This document shows, in pieces, positions 32,724 through 42,444 of a DNA stretch of 64,000 nt. The DNA lies in contig NC_091972.1 of assembly GCF_036711975.1 (NCBI RefSeq), positions 27,595,001 to 27,659,000 on the forward strand, given 5' to 3'. The notes beneath the pieces are model-generated. The model was not told the DNA's origin, searched no databases, and saw nothing but the letters and a program-made list of their open reading frames with translations. A program made the translations under genes and the position numbers. The first letter of the stretch is position 1, and the number at the start of each line of letters is the position of its first letter. Origin of the DNA: Onthophagus taurus. Its lineage: Eukaryota > Arthropoda > Insecta > Coleoptera > Scarabaeidae.

Positions 32724-33789
32724 ATTTCATATGTAATTACTTTCATTTGATTTTCTTTCCTTAATCAGTTTATTATGATTTTAATGGATATCTAATTTTT
32801 ATTAATACACTCGCGGGGTATCTTAATTTATTTTTGTTGTTGATTATTAAAGGTCATTAGGTGTTCGTTGGTAAATTTATCGATATTCTTAAGATCCATT
32901 AATATTAGGGGTGGGGATGCGGATATCGGTCGTCCGTACCGCGTTTCCTCTTCCCACCACTTCTTCTTTTGCTATCGAGCCTTAGTGTAGTACGCTTGTT
33001 TAATTTTTGGTAAAGTTTGTTCCGGCTTTCCTGGTTCCGCTTTAATCAACACGTGCAGTCGCATTAAATGAAAAAAGAAGGAACAGGATTTCCAGATAAG
33101 GTTTGAATATTTTTGTATAGAATCTAAATTATTAATAGTTTATTTTCTTGTTTTCGACCTGTTCGCTCGAGTTTTTTTATTATTTTATTTTTTTTGACAT
33201 TAAAGGAGTGTCTCTTACAATATTGACTCAGCCGACTCAATTTTCGTGTTATTGTTTTTTCTTTTCAGGTTATAATTTTGTTTAAATTCTTTTTTTGAGG
33301 AGAATTTTTTTGTAGATTTGTTATACTAATTTTTTTTTGTTTGTTATTATAGACAGTTATTAATTTAACCAGTATAAGACCTTCTGCACACAGAGCTGCT
33401 CGTCATAGACGAGTATTAGACGCAATTGTAGGAAGACGTACGCTTCAGTGCATCTCACGTGTTTTTAAATAAAAATCAGCATATGGCGACGCAGCGTCGC
33501 GACTTCGTCTAAACATGCGACTCGCAGTGTTGCCAACTTGAGAGATATATCCCGATTCGGGAGATTTTTCAGTATTCCTAGAAACAAAGGGATATTCGTC
33601 TATTTTGAGAGATTTTTAATTTCTCAAAATTATTATATTATAAAATTTAAATATGTTTTTGTAATTTGACATTTGCACTATCTTCTAATTATAAGACGAT
33701 CAATATTTAGTAATAGCGCCATCTATCGTAAACCGTGTAGAGTACCGAGTCGGATTGTCTTTACTGTATAGAGTGTATTGTTTAAAAAA
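32724..33789. other. Non-coding 5' part of hAT-like repeat, copy 2
   Basis: This is the near-identical counterpart of 13223-14734 without the pogo-like MITE and without the ~130-bp segment at 14538-14669. No open frame is supported. Confidence 0.6.
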
Positions 33790-35218
33790 ATGGAAGATTC
33801 TTCATCAGATACGGAACATTTAGAACCTCCTCAAAAAAAGTTCCACCAAGAAAAAGGAACGAAAGTTTTCCAGGAATGTTGGTTGCAGGATCCCCATTTT
33901 AAAAACTAGTTAACAGCGGATAAGAAAAATAAAAATAAATGCAGGTAGTCGCGCTTCCTTTAATCAATAAAATTAAATTAATTATAAAATAATTTATATT
34001 TCTGTGTGAACATTATTAAATTTTAGATGTTCCGTTTGTAATGTAGAATTGACATGCGGTAAGAGTGAGTTATTAAGGCATTCTAATAGACAAAAACTTC
34101 TGAAAATATGTCAGCGGTTAAAACGACAAAACCATTGGCTAATTATTTTGTTAGTAATGATAAAGATATACATGTTTATAATATTAAAAGAGCTGAAATT
34201 AAACTTTCTGTATTTTTCGCGGAGCACAATGTTGCTACCCAAGTTGTGGATCATTTAGTAGCTCTGTTAAAATGTATCAGGAAGTGCGAAACGATGCGCT
34301 GTTTTAGCGGAGTTGCAAGATTACTTTAACCAGAGCAAACAAAAAATTTTTAATTAGTAACTACACGTTGGTTGAGTCGGCACGACTGTGTAGTACGAAT
34401 TTTAAATAATTGGAATGTGTTAGAACATTTCTTTTTACTAGCAATAACTGAGGATAAATTAAAAAGTGCAGAAACTATCCACAATGACATGAAAAATATG
34501 TATTTAAAAGGGTATTTATATTTCATGAAGTATGCTCCAAGTTTTTTAAATTCCCTTAATTCATTATTTCAATCAAATAGTCAGTTCATAAATTACATGG
34601 GCACTGTAATACTTTATTTATACGACTATGCACTAATTATTTAAAACCGGATGTCAAACTGAACATTTCTTGCCATTAGATAAGATTAAATTAGGTGATG
34701 AGTGTGAAAGCTTTATAAAATCTTTACCACTGGACGGTCAACAGGAGATTCGAAAAAATGTTTATCATTTTACGTAACCGCCACTACTGAAATTTTAAAA
34801 CGATTTCCACTTAACACTTAATAATCACATTTTTAAAGCAATGGAATTTTTAAATCCCCAAGTGGCATTTTCAACTAAGAAGAATTCTGATATTGATATA
34901 GTTGGATTGGCTGTTGATTTTTTTAATTTCATTGCCACTGACATATCAAATGAGTGGCAGAAACTAGCTACTTCATTCGATGAAACTGAAATCGATGTGG
35001 CTTCAAATTGGATGAAAAAAAATTTTAATAACGACCACTTATTTACAAATTTAGGAAAACTTGCCAATATTATTTTAACATTGCCTCATACAAATGCTGA
35101 AGCAGAAAGAATTTTTTCCATGGTAACAGATATTAAAATGAAAAAAGGAAATAGAACGGGCGAGGAAACATTAAATGCAATGTGCGTTATTCGTAACGCT
35201 TTACAACAGAATAATTAA
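33790..35218 (+). pseudogene. hAT-like transposase relic, copy 2
   Basis: This starts MEDSSSDTEHLEP at 33790 and carries the same in-frame stop after DPHFKN as copy 1. It has the same GT-AG intron (33945-34026) and the same frameshift near 34095. The body reads LANYFVSNDKDIHVYN, AEIKLSVFFAEHN and NWNVLEHFFLLAITEDKL in three frames. From 34841 an open frame of 125 codons encodes the hAT C-terminal dimerisation domain (NLGKLANIILTLPHTNAEAE, RIFSMV). Shared defects show that copies 1 and 2 descend from one already dead sequence. The gene is not functional. Confidence 0.85.
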
Positions 35219-35610
35219 ACATGCGTTGATTATCCCACCCCAAACGACTTATTACAAAAATATGTATATAAAGAATTTTATAGTTTTAAGGACTGATTAG
35301 TACTATCGGAAAACATATTTATATGATTTCTAACTTAATATGTTTGATTTTAAATATATTTTTTATTAAGTTTTATATTTTATAGGAGTATTAGTATTAG
35401 TAGTTAAAAACTACTTACTTTGAAATTTTATGTTAGTCTTTTCTATTTAAAAAGAAATTTTAAATTTATTTGTAGTTTTTTTTTTTGCTTAATAGATGGG
35501 ATTTTTAAAGCACTGCGCATGGGACTTTTTGTTGCATTGTGTTGGTAACGCTGCATGCGAGCTGCATTTTGCCCGGCGCGGCGTACGCAGTATAAATAAT
35601 AACAGTAAAG

Positions 35611-35727
35611 ATGGATGATAAAAGTGGTCAAATGGTGAAATTTGTTCAATTAATTGAAAATTACCAATGGTTATACAATCATACTTTACTAGAATACTCT
35701 AGAAAGGATCGTACCGAAAAAGCTTAG
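35611..35727 (+). pseudogene. MADF-domain start, broken by a stop
   Basis: A TATAAATA box at 35591 precedes an ATG at 35611. The 38-codon frame reads MDDKSGQMVKFVQLIENYQW, LYNHTLLEYSRKDRTEKA and then TAG where MADF domains have Trp (the next codons give SAIGPK, as expected). MADF proteins are found as cellular regulators and as accessory proteins of PIF/Harbinger transposons; in this context the latter is more likely. The rest of the domain is not recognisable. Confidence 0.55.
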
Positions 35728-36185
35728 TCTGCAATAGGCCCAAAATTGAAATAGACAGAAAATTTCAAAATTGTTTAATATATTACTTCAATTCGATAAA
35801 AATTCGGGCGATATTCTTCTAGAAAAAAGGCTTAGGTTATATTTTTGAACGCGCATTTTTTGAGATAAAATTGAAATGTACAGGTATCCCAAAATTGAGA
35901 TACCATGCTTAAGTTGACATTTTTAAATAGGAACCCCATCATTTTTTTGTTGCATTTATGGATTCTACGTAAAATTCAGAGTATTTTTCATGTTACACGT
36001 AATTCAGCTGTCTTCGAAAAAAATGGCAATTAAAAAAGAACTGCTATTTTATTTCGGATAAATAAAATTTTTGGAAATTTTCAATTACTAAAAGTAAGTG
36101 GTAACTACTGCGAATGGAACTAAGATGCATACTGCCAGAGTACATACATTATGTATAGATTAAAATTATGTTAGAATTCTTTTTC
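35728..36185. other. No gene seen
   Basis: This is an AT-rich spacer downstream of the MADF fragment and before the H1 3' end. No repeat ends are recognised. Confidence 0.4.
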
Positions 36186-36199
36186 GTTATACCATTATT

Positions 36200-36215
36200 G
36201 GCCCTGAGAAGGGCC
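36200..36215 (-). terminator. Histone 3' stem-loop of H1
   Basis: On the minus strand GGCCCTTCTCAGGGCC lies 50 bp downstream of the H1 stop. This is the conserved six-pair, four-base-loop signal bound by SLBP for replication-dependent histone mRNA 3'-end processing. Confidence 0.9.
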
Positions 36216-36265
36216 TTTGTGTGGCGGCTTGTGAGAAAGCCCTTAATTGTAATAAATTGCAGAGC

Positions 36266-37051
36266 TCATTTTTTTTTTGGTAAACCTCTCTTTTTCGTGG
36301 ACGACGATTTCAATTGTGCAGCACCACCAGCGACTTTCTTGGCGGTTTTGGGTTTCGGCGCTTTCGGCTTTTTCGTTGGTCCCTTGGTAACTTTTTTAGC
36401 TTTTGATGGTGCTTTTCTAACCGTGGTGGTTTTTTTGACTGCGGCAGTAGTAGAGCTGGTTACTTTCTTTTCTCCGACCGTTGGCGACTTTTTGGCTTTT
36501 ACTGCAGCCTTCTTTTTGCTTTCAACAACAGGGGAACCGGACACCGGCGTTGTTTTTGCCTTCGCAGGTGAGGAGGATTTCTTCGTAGAGGCAGCTCGAG
36601 CTTTGGCCCTTTTAGATACGGCGGCGGCAGGTTTCTTTTTAAGGGAGGAAGTCGTTACTCTGCCTGACTTTTTTGCAGAGGCCGATGCCAGTTTAAACGA
36701 TCCTGACGCACCTTTACCTTTAGTTTGGACAATACCGCCTGCAGCGATGGCGGTCTTCAGGAATTTCTTAATAAACGGAGCCATCTTCTCAGCGTCAACT
36801 TTGTAATTAGAAGTCATGTACTTTTTAATAGCTTGAAGCGACGAACCGTTGCGTTCCTTAAGGGTCTTAATCGCGTTATTCACCATTTCGGATGTGGGTG
36901 GATGGGTGGCTTTTGATCGTTGGCTTTTCTTTTTCTTCGTCGACGAATCGGAGGAGGAACCACCGCCGGCAGCTTTGTTTTTTACGGGTGAAGTGTTTTC
37001 CGTTTCGGAAGATACGGGGGTTTGCTGTTCCGTTTGTTGTACATCCGTCAT
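36266..37051 (-). CDS. H1: Histone H1
   Basis: Linker histone of about 261 residues. The Ser/Thr/Glu N-terminal tail is followed by the winged-helix globular domain ([57 protein letters not shown]) and a long Lys/Ala/Pro-rich tail with SPAK-type sites. It binds linker DNA and compacts chromatin. I chose the ATG at 37051 (MTDVQQ) because the seven codons from an in-frame ATG at 37072 look like 5' UTR; if used, the protein is 268 residues. The frame is intact, and the 3' stem-loop at 36200-36215 marks it as replication-dependent. A frame on the opposite strand (36168-36806) is its antisense shadow. Confidence 0.97.
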   Translation of the reverse strand: MTDVQQTEQQTPVSSETENTSPVKNKAAGGGSSSDSSTKKKKSQRSKATHPPTSEMVNNAIKTLKERNGSSLQAIKKYMTSNYKVDAEKMAPFIKKFLKTAIAAGGIVQTKGKGASGSFKLASASAKKSGRVTTSSLKKKPAAAVSKRAKARAASTKKSSSPAKAKTTPVSGSPVVESKKKAAVKAKKSPTVGEKKVTSSTTAAVKKTTTVRKAPSKAKKVTKGPTKKPKAPKPKTAKKVAGGAAQLKSSSTKKRGLPKKK

Positions 37052-37072
37052 TGTAGCGGCAGTTTGTAACAA

Positions 37073-38222
37073 AAATATTTTTTACAAAAACTCACGTGCA
37101 CGAATGTCAACTTCGTACAAGTTATTCACAAACATTTTCCTCAGAAAATTGAACCCAACGTTGAATGTACATACCGAAGCCGAAAACCCGTCCAAAGTCG
37201 ATTTTCCTCCGTTCGCACTGCTGGCATCACAACGGCGGTCTCGTGTTCGCAACTTTCTAGAAAAAGGAACCCGCTTGTGTTGGCGTCGCGACGTAAATAT
37301 TCCCGTTAGGTATTTCAGTATAGTGGAAGAAGTTAACTCGTCGTCTACGTAAAAATTTTACTTGTGGGGGTACGATTTCGTTGTGTAGCGACGGTTGAAA
37401 GTATAAGATGTCATTGACGTGACCGTCGTCGTAAACTTTAGCGTCGTCGAATTTCGCGCGTATGTAAAAACGGACTGAATTTTCAATGAGAATAGCTTTC
37501 TTAAACGTTTTAAAACCACGAGGTGTGTAAATTTTATCAATATGTCTAAGCTTTTATCCTTAAAACGAGGACGATGCGATCGGCAATTCCACATTGGTCG
37601 CGAGTTTTCTCGTTGTTTCGAACATTATTGCCGACGTCGAGGACGCGAGAAAAGTGGTATATTGCGGCTCTAATTTAGGGATTACGTTTTCGTGTAAGCG
37701 TCGTATCATGCAAATACTTTCACGTGAGTGAAAAGTGAAATATTCGAGTGTTATATTCACACCGCCAATGTCGGTCGTTACGCATTTACTCAAGTCATTC
37801 ATTCATTGCTATTAGTTTTTAGGTTCATATGGTCAATATGATACCAATTATGTATATCAAATCTAATTTCTATTATTCTATACTTAATAGTATAATATAT
37901 GCATATATTTTTCCTTTCACACACTTTATCATATCTAAGTGTTGTGTAAACTTATTTAGACCTGGTTAATGTTGTTAAGTGTTGTGTTTTATATTGATTA
38001 TGTTTTAGCTTATTGACGAAACTTGTTTTGACCGTTATTAAATAATATTATTTTAATTCAATGGATTATTTGGAGTTTCCCTTTAGAGAAGAATGTCACA
38101 AAACATGAAGCAGATACTGCGACATGAGATTTATCCCGCAAAAATGTTTTGAATACGTTTTAAAATCAACGTATTTAGGTTAATTAGGTAACAATAGCGA
38201 TTAAACATGAAGGCAACTTATA
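37073..38222. other. H1 upstream region, no gene seen
   Basis: This contains the H1 promoter on its left side, but I see no clear TATA element other than AT-rich ATATTTTTTA near 37075. The part at 37160-37800 is GC-richer with many CG dinucleotides; open frames there have no recognisable domain. The segment 38100-38215 recurs in diverged direct orientation at about 38826-38950. Confidence 0.4.
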
Positions 38223-38950
38223 CTCAAATAATTGTTGTAAATGATGATAATGGTCTTCTTCATTGCGACTTGCTAGTCTTGCTACGAGAGTATCGTCTAG
38301 ATATAAAAAAGGAAATTTAAGCCAGAAAGAACTTCGTTTATAAATCGTTGGAAGGTTTGTGCAGCGTTGCGTATTCTTAAGGTGGTAAATGAGAGTACTC
38401 TTCGGCTGGAGTCCGATCGAAAACTACGTAGAAAGGAACGACCGTTAGTACAGTCGTTACAATGTGGAAGCTTTCGGAAATAACTATATTCCTACTGCAG
38501 GGAAAACAATTTAAATGACAAGGTTAAGCCTGGCTGGTTGGTCTTCTGGCATTAACACAACAAACTAACAAAATCCATATTAAAGTTATTGAAATTGAAT
38601 TAATGAACAGAAAGACCACGTTAAAAGTTAAAAACCTGAAGTAGGTCGATTTTCCCAAGAGTTTTCTACAGTTCCTACATTGTAACAACTCGACCCCCAC
38701 GACGGTATCCCTTTCTACCCTCTTTCAAATGGGTTCAATTGTTAGAGACAAGGTTAACACCACGTTAGTCAAGCACACGTCAAGAATGGCATGAAAAGCG
38801 TTATTTCCTTGCCGCTTTAATTGATTATTTGAAGCAAATACTGCGACAGGAACAAAAACAAAAATGTTTTGAATACGGTTTGAAATCGACATAGGTCATT
38901 TAAGTAATAATATCGATTATACATAAAGGCAACTTGGTTTATACAAAGTT
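38100..38950. repeat. Diverged direct repeat pair
   Basis: About 38100-38215 and 38826-38950 share, in the same orientation, the order ACTGCGACA, AAAAATGTTTTGAATACG, a TTTAGGT/GTCATTT block and AAGGCAACTT. They flank a Gypsy RT relic and could be eroded ends of one element or a local duplication. Confidence 0.55.
38223..38400 (-). pseudogene. Gypsy (CsRn1-like) reverse transcriptase fragment
   Basis: The minus strand reads [20 protein letters not shown], then after a frameshift YLDDTLVARLASRNEEDHYH and HLQQLFE. It matches the RT of the intact Gypsy at 28880-31957 block for block, including the catalytic YLDD. The rest of the element is unrecognisable. This is an old copy close to the histone genes. 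Confidence 0.8.
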
Positions 38951-39152
38951 TTTGTAGTGAAATTTAAATGCGGTCAATAAAAACTCTGAAGAATTCTACT
39001 TAGAAAACCAAATCGGAGGATTACTTACCAATTATTATTTCTGTCTTGGAAATATATCAAACCCTCCTAAAACATGAGAGCAAATTTAAGTACAATGGAA
39101 ATAATCAATTATAATTACTATCGCAATAGTTGTTTTTCAGAAAATAATCTCT

Positions 39153-39170
39153 TGGTTCTGCAAAGAACTG
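39153..39170 (-). other. Degenerate histone-type 3' stem-loop
   Basis: The minus strand reads AGTTCTTTGCAGAACC, which differs from the H3/H2B stem-loop GGTTCTTTTCAGAACC at two positions. No histone gene remains directly upstream of it, so it is probably a relic of a lost histone unit. Confidence 0.5.
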
Positions 39171-39179
39171 ATCTTATTG

Positions 39180-39727
39180 AGGAGGAGGCCTTTCGGTATG
39201 CGGCTACTCCTCCACCCAACTACCGAATCCAACCCACCAAAAACTAGCACTACTCCCCTACATAATCGAACACAGCTCCTGCCGCTAACCAGTTCCAATC
39301 ATTCATATGGATTTATGGCTGTCATCCATAATCCTATTCAATTCTCCTTTACCTTCTGTCTCTGTCTTCTCCTCCCTTTCGGACACTCCTGCAAGATATG
39401 CTGCAGGGTGTCCTCACTCACCTCACACAGACACATCCCGTTCATATCCCTCTCAAAGATACATTGAATGGACCATGCTCCGTCATCAGCGGAATGCCCT
39501 TACCGAACATGGCCACACTCTACACTTACTCCCTTGACTCTTACCGTCTTACCCGCTCTCCTCATCCCTACATCATCTCTAAACTCTCATCCCAATTCCA
39601 CTATCTTACCCATTTTCTTCGCCCTCTTAAATACTTTCACAACATCATTCACCTCCACACTTCTTCTTTTACTCATTATCAACCACTCTACCGCTGTCAT
39701 ATTGTCGTTACACACCATTAAAGGCCA
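39180..39727 (-). pseudogene. Possible LINE ORF2 C-terminal relic
   Basis: The minus strand has a long, twice-interrupted frame ending in GMCLCEVSEDTLQHILQECP, the C-x-C..H-x3-ECP pattern found at the C-terminus of many non-LTR retrotransposon ORF2 proteins. Upstream sequence (EWLIMSKRRSVEVNDVVKVF) is not diagnostic. Plus-strand frames over this stretch are C-rich shadows. The clade cannot be named. Confidence 0.4.
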
Positions 39728-40080
39728 AAGCTACGGAGCTGTTAACGAAAAAGGCGAAGATTCAGAAGTCGAAACCACCGACATCAGAAATGGTTAACGG
39801 CGCTATTAAGAATCTAGGTGAGCGCGGCGGTTCTATCAAAAAGTACACCGTTTATTAAGAAAATTCTTCAACGCTGCCATTGTTTGGGGTGCTCTTATCC
39901 AAACCAAGAGCAAGGGAGCGTGGGCGACATTATGACCGGCGAAATCCTCCGCGAAAAGAGCACAACAGCCAAGGCGAAAATGACTCCGATTGACGAAAGA
40001 AACGAGACGAACCCCCCTGTTACGTCACCCAAAGCAACATCAAAAGCGCAAAAGACCACCAAAAGTCTTTCAATGTGTGC
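39722..40080 (+). pseudogene. Histone H1 pseudogene
   Basis: Colinear pieces in three frames match H1 at 36266-37051. They are [19 protein letters not shown] with IKKYT, PFIKKILQR, GALIQTKSKGAWATL, and an Ala/Lys/Thr/Pro-rich tail (KMTPIDERNETNPPVTSPKA). Part of the globular domain is deleted (the NYKVDAEKM region of the intact gene). It lies on the opposite strand from the intact H1 and has no stem-loop of its own, being joined directly to a pogo-type transposase fragment. It shows that the histone unit was once duplicated here. Confidence 0.8.
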
Positions 40081-40082
40081 AA

Positions 40083-40275
40083 AGATAGTTTACCAGTGAT
40101 GTGGCGCTGTAACGCTAAGGGATGGGTAACTCGCGATGTGTTGTCGTTCTCGATAACCCACCGGCACATTCACCAGATTTAGGAGCAGAAGTTGGATGGA
40201 TTACGATGACATATCTGCCACCTAAGACCACCTCCCTTATACAACCAACGGATTAATTGGTGATAGCCAATTTCA
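40083..40275 (+). pseudogene. Pogo/Tigger-type (DDE_1) transposase fragment
   Basis: In one frame SLPVMWRCNAKGWVTRDVL and in another VVVLDNPPAHSPDL then YLPPKTTSLIQPTD and VIANFKK follow the DDE_1 pattern. The second catalytic Asp in LDN and the TSLIQP-D motif are kept. The segment between the two pieces is shortened, and a stop replaces the residue after QPTD. It is a relic attached to the H1 pseudogene. Confidence 0.8.
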
Positions 40276-40429
40276 AAAAATCTACTATAGTATTTATAAT
40301 ATATAGAAATATATTTATATACAGAGTGGCCCATTGAAAACGAGCTGAAGGCCTGAAACACGTCAAGTTTGTTTCTCAGGAGGGCCACTTCTGAAGCAAA
40401 ATTATTCCCCAAACTTTACCCTCCGAAGC

Positions 40430-41095
40430 GGGGTGTCGGGGAACATTATAAAGCAACCAGAAGCGTACGATTTCTGCCGTGTCCTTGGGATTATTGTCTT
40501 GTTAAAAAGTAAATGATCTCGCTATCCAAAAATATCTAGCACTTTCTAATCAATTATTTTTTAAATATCAAGGTAATATCGTTTATCCATGATACCATTT
40601 ATAAATGTCGTATTGCCTGCACGAGCAGCTGACATATATGTACACCCACAACATAGCACTACCACCTCTATATTTTACTGTTGGGCACAAATTTTCTCGT
40701 TTTGAATGCTTCGTTACGTTTTCGCCAAATTTTGGTGCGCGAATCACAATTAAATAAATCAATTTTTTCAAGTTTCATCACTAAAAATCACGTAACAACT
40801 TAAGGCATGGTGTGTGACACGGGCGACTGACACCGGCAGATTTTCACGTGCCCGTGTCTGATACGGGCGCTCTTGTTATATCTAAAAAAGTCGATGATTT
40901 AAATAAATAAGGCATGCCTTAAGTGGTTAATTTCCAAAATTCATCGTCTTTAGAAATGTGTAATGTACTGCACTGACGAACGAGCTTTTTTTACAATTTG
41001 GCTAATTTCACCTAGTGATATCCTATCTTTTCATAAACTAACAATCAAATCTCGAATCCTTTGTGAAATTTGGCGGTTTCTTATACTCATTTTTA
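40430..41095 (-). pseudogene. Tc1-type transposase relic
   Basis: On the minus strand the N-terminal paired-type helix-turn-helix appears as MSIRNRQISQRIRDLIVSL and ISLGEISQIVKKARSSVQYI. A TTAA-flanked MITE and a deletion follow, then VIFSDET with the first catalytic Asp, PTVKYRGGSAMLWG, FINGIMDKRYYLDI and a degraded second Asp region. Many stops and shifts are present. The left end at about 40317 (TATACAGAGTGGCCCATTG) may be its terminal sequence. Confidence 0.75.
40800..40922. mobile_element. TTAA-flanked hairpin MITE
   Basis: TTAA at 40800-40803 and 40919-40922 flank an insert with GGCATG / CATGCC ends and an internal inverted pair (ACACGGGC, GCCCGTGT). The TTAA target suggests a piggyBac-type MITE. 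It interrupts the Tc1 relic. Confidence 0.7.
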
Positions 41096-41099
41096 ATAA

Positions 41100-41740
41100 A
41101 TATCCAAACATTGAATGGCACTAATACGAGATCAAACTACAGTAGTCTGTTTGCAAGAACATACGCGTCTAGGGAATTAAGACAGTTTAAGAATGGAATT
41201 AAGAATCTAAGGTAGTCGGTGTGTGTAAAATTTACGCCTTTTCTTGTATTTACTTTTTTTATAAATCCCAAAAACGTTCAATTTGGAAATAAATGTTACA
41301 GTTCGGATTCCTTATATTTCTTTATCAATCCCAACAAGTTTTTGATTACCTTAAAGAAGATACACCTTCATCTTCTTTAACTTTTATTGTACAAGTTTTA
41401 AAATTTAATTCGTACGGAAGCTTTCGTTGTAATCATCAATATTTGAATGCATATGGAAGCAAATTAAGTTTAAATTATTTAAACATCATAATCTTTTTTT
41501 TAATTACTAAAATCTTATATGAAATAATTGAATTTATTTTATATAAATTAAAAAAGAACTTAATTTTTTTTTGATTAAATCAAATCTTAAGTTCACATTG
41601 AAAATTTTACACGCTATTACGTTTAGAAATTAGAAAATGCACATTATCCGAAGTCCATACTGAAAGAGCATTTTTGCTTTCATAATAAACACCGATTGAA
41701 GGGAAGCAAAACGAAAATTCTTTTTCATAAAACAAGTGAT
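41100..41740. other. No gene seen downstream of H3
   Basis: This AT-rich spacer contains a plus-strand open frame of 93 codons (41293-41574) that is Phe/Tyr/Ile-rich and has no recognisable domain. I do not call it as a gene. Confidence 0.4.
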
Positions 41741-41741
41741 T

Positions 41742-41757
41742 GGTTCTGAAAAGAACC
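41742..41757 (-). terminator. Histone 3' stem-loop of H3
   Basis: The minus strand reads GGTTCTTTTCAGAACC, 36 bp after the H3 stop. It is the perfect SLBP-type stem-loop, identical to that of H2B. Confidence 0.95.
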
Positions 41758-41792
41758 GGTCTTGTTGGGAAGGTTTGGTTGATTGATGCAAA

Positions 41793-42209
<417 letters not shown>

Positions 42210-42444
42210 TTATTATTAACGAGATACGTACCGTACGACAACAAAGATATAGTTAGTCAAAGTAAACTGAGAGATCGGGTGAACGGTGAACGGTGAACAT
42301 GACGGGCCTCTTGAGGTACCTGGAATTTCTTCCCTAACCCTCTTCATCGGACCTAAAACAAACGGAAAATATATTACAAAATTTTCACCAATTAATAGTG
42401 ACATCGGAAGTGGAATTGGGAAGGACAGTCGGACTCCTGGATCG

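Noticed and set aside
36168-36806. Plus-strand frame of 212 codons over H1
   Set aside because: It is the antisense shadow of the histone H1 tail, with Ala/Phe/Val runs opposite Lys/Ala codons.
38788-38818. Stretch TTCCTTGCCGCTTTAATTG similar to part of H3 coding sequence (minus)
   Set aside because: Only about 20 bp match; the neighbouring bases do not align with H3, so a pseudogene cannot be supported.
39177-39797. Overlapping plus-strand frames rich in Ser, Pro and His
   Set aside because: They are on the C-rich strand opposite a LINE relic and the start of the H1 pseudogene; no plus-strand domain is seen.
41293-41574. Plus-strand frame of 93 codons downstream of H3
   Set aside because: Phe/Tyr/Ile-rich sequence without domain, no splice or promoter support.
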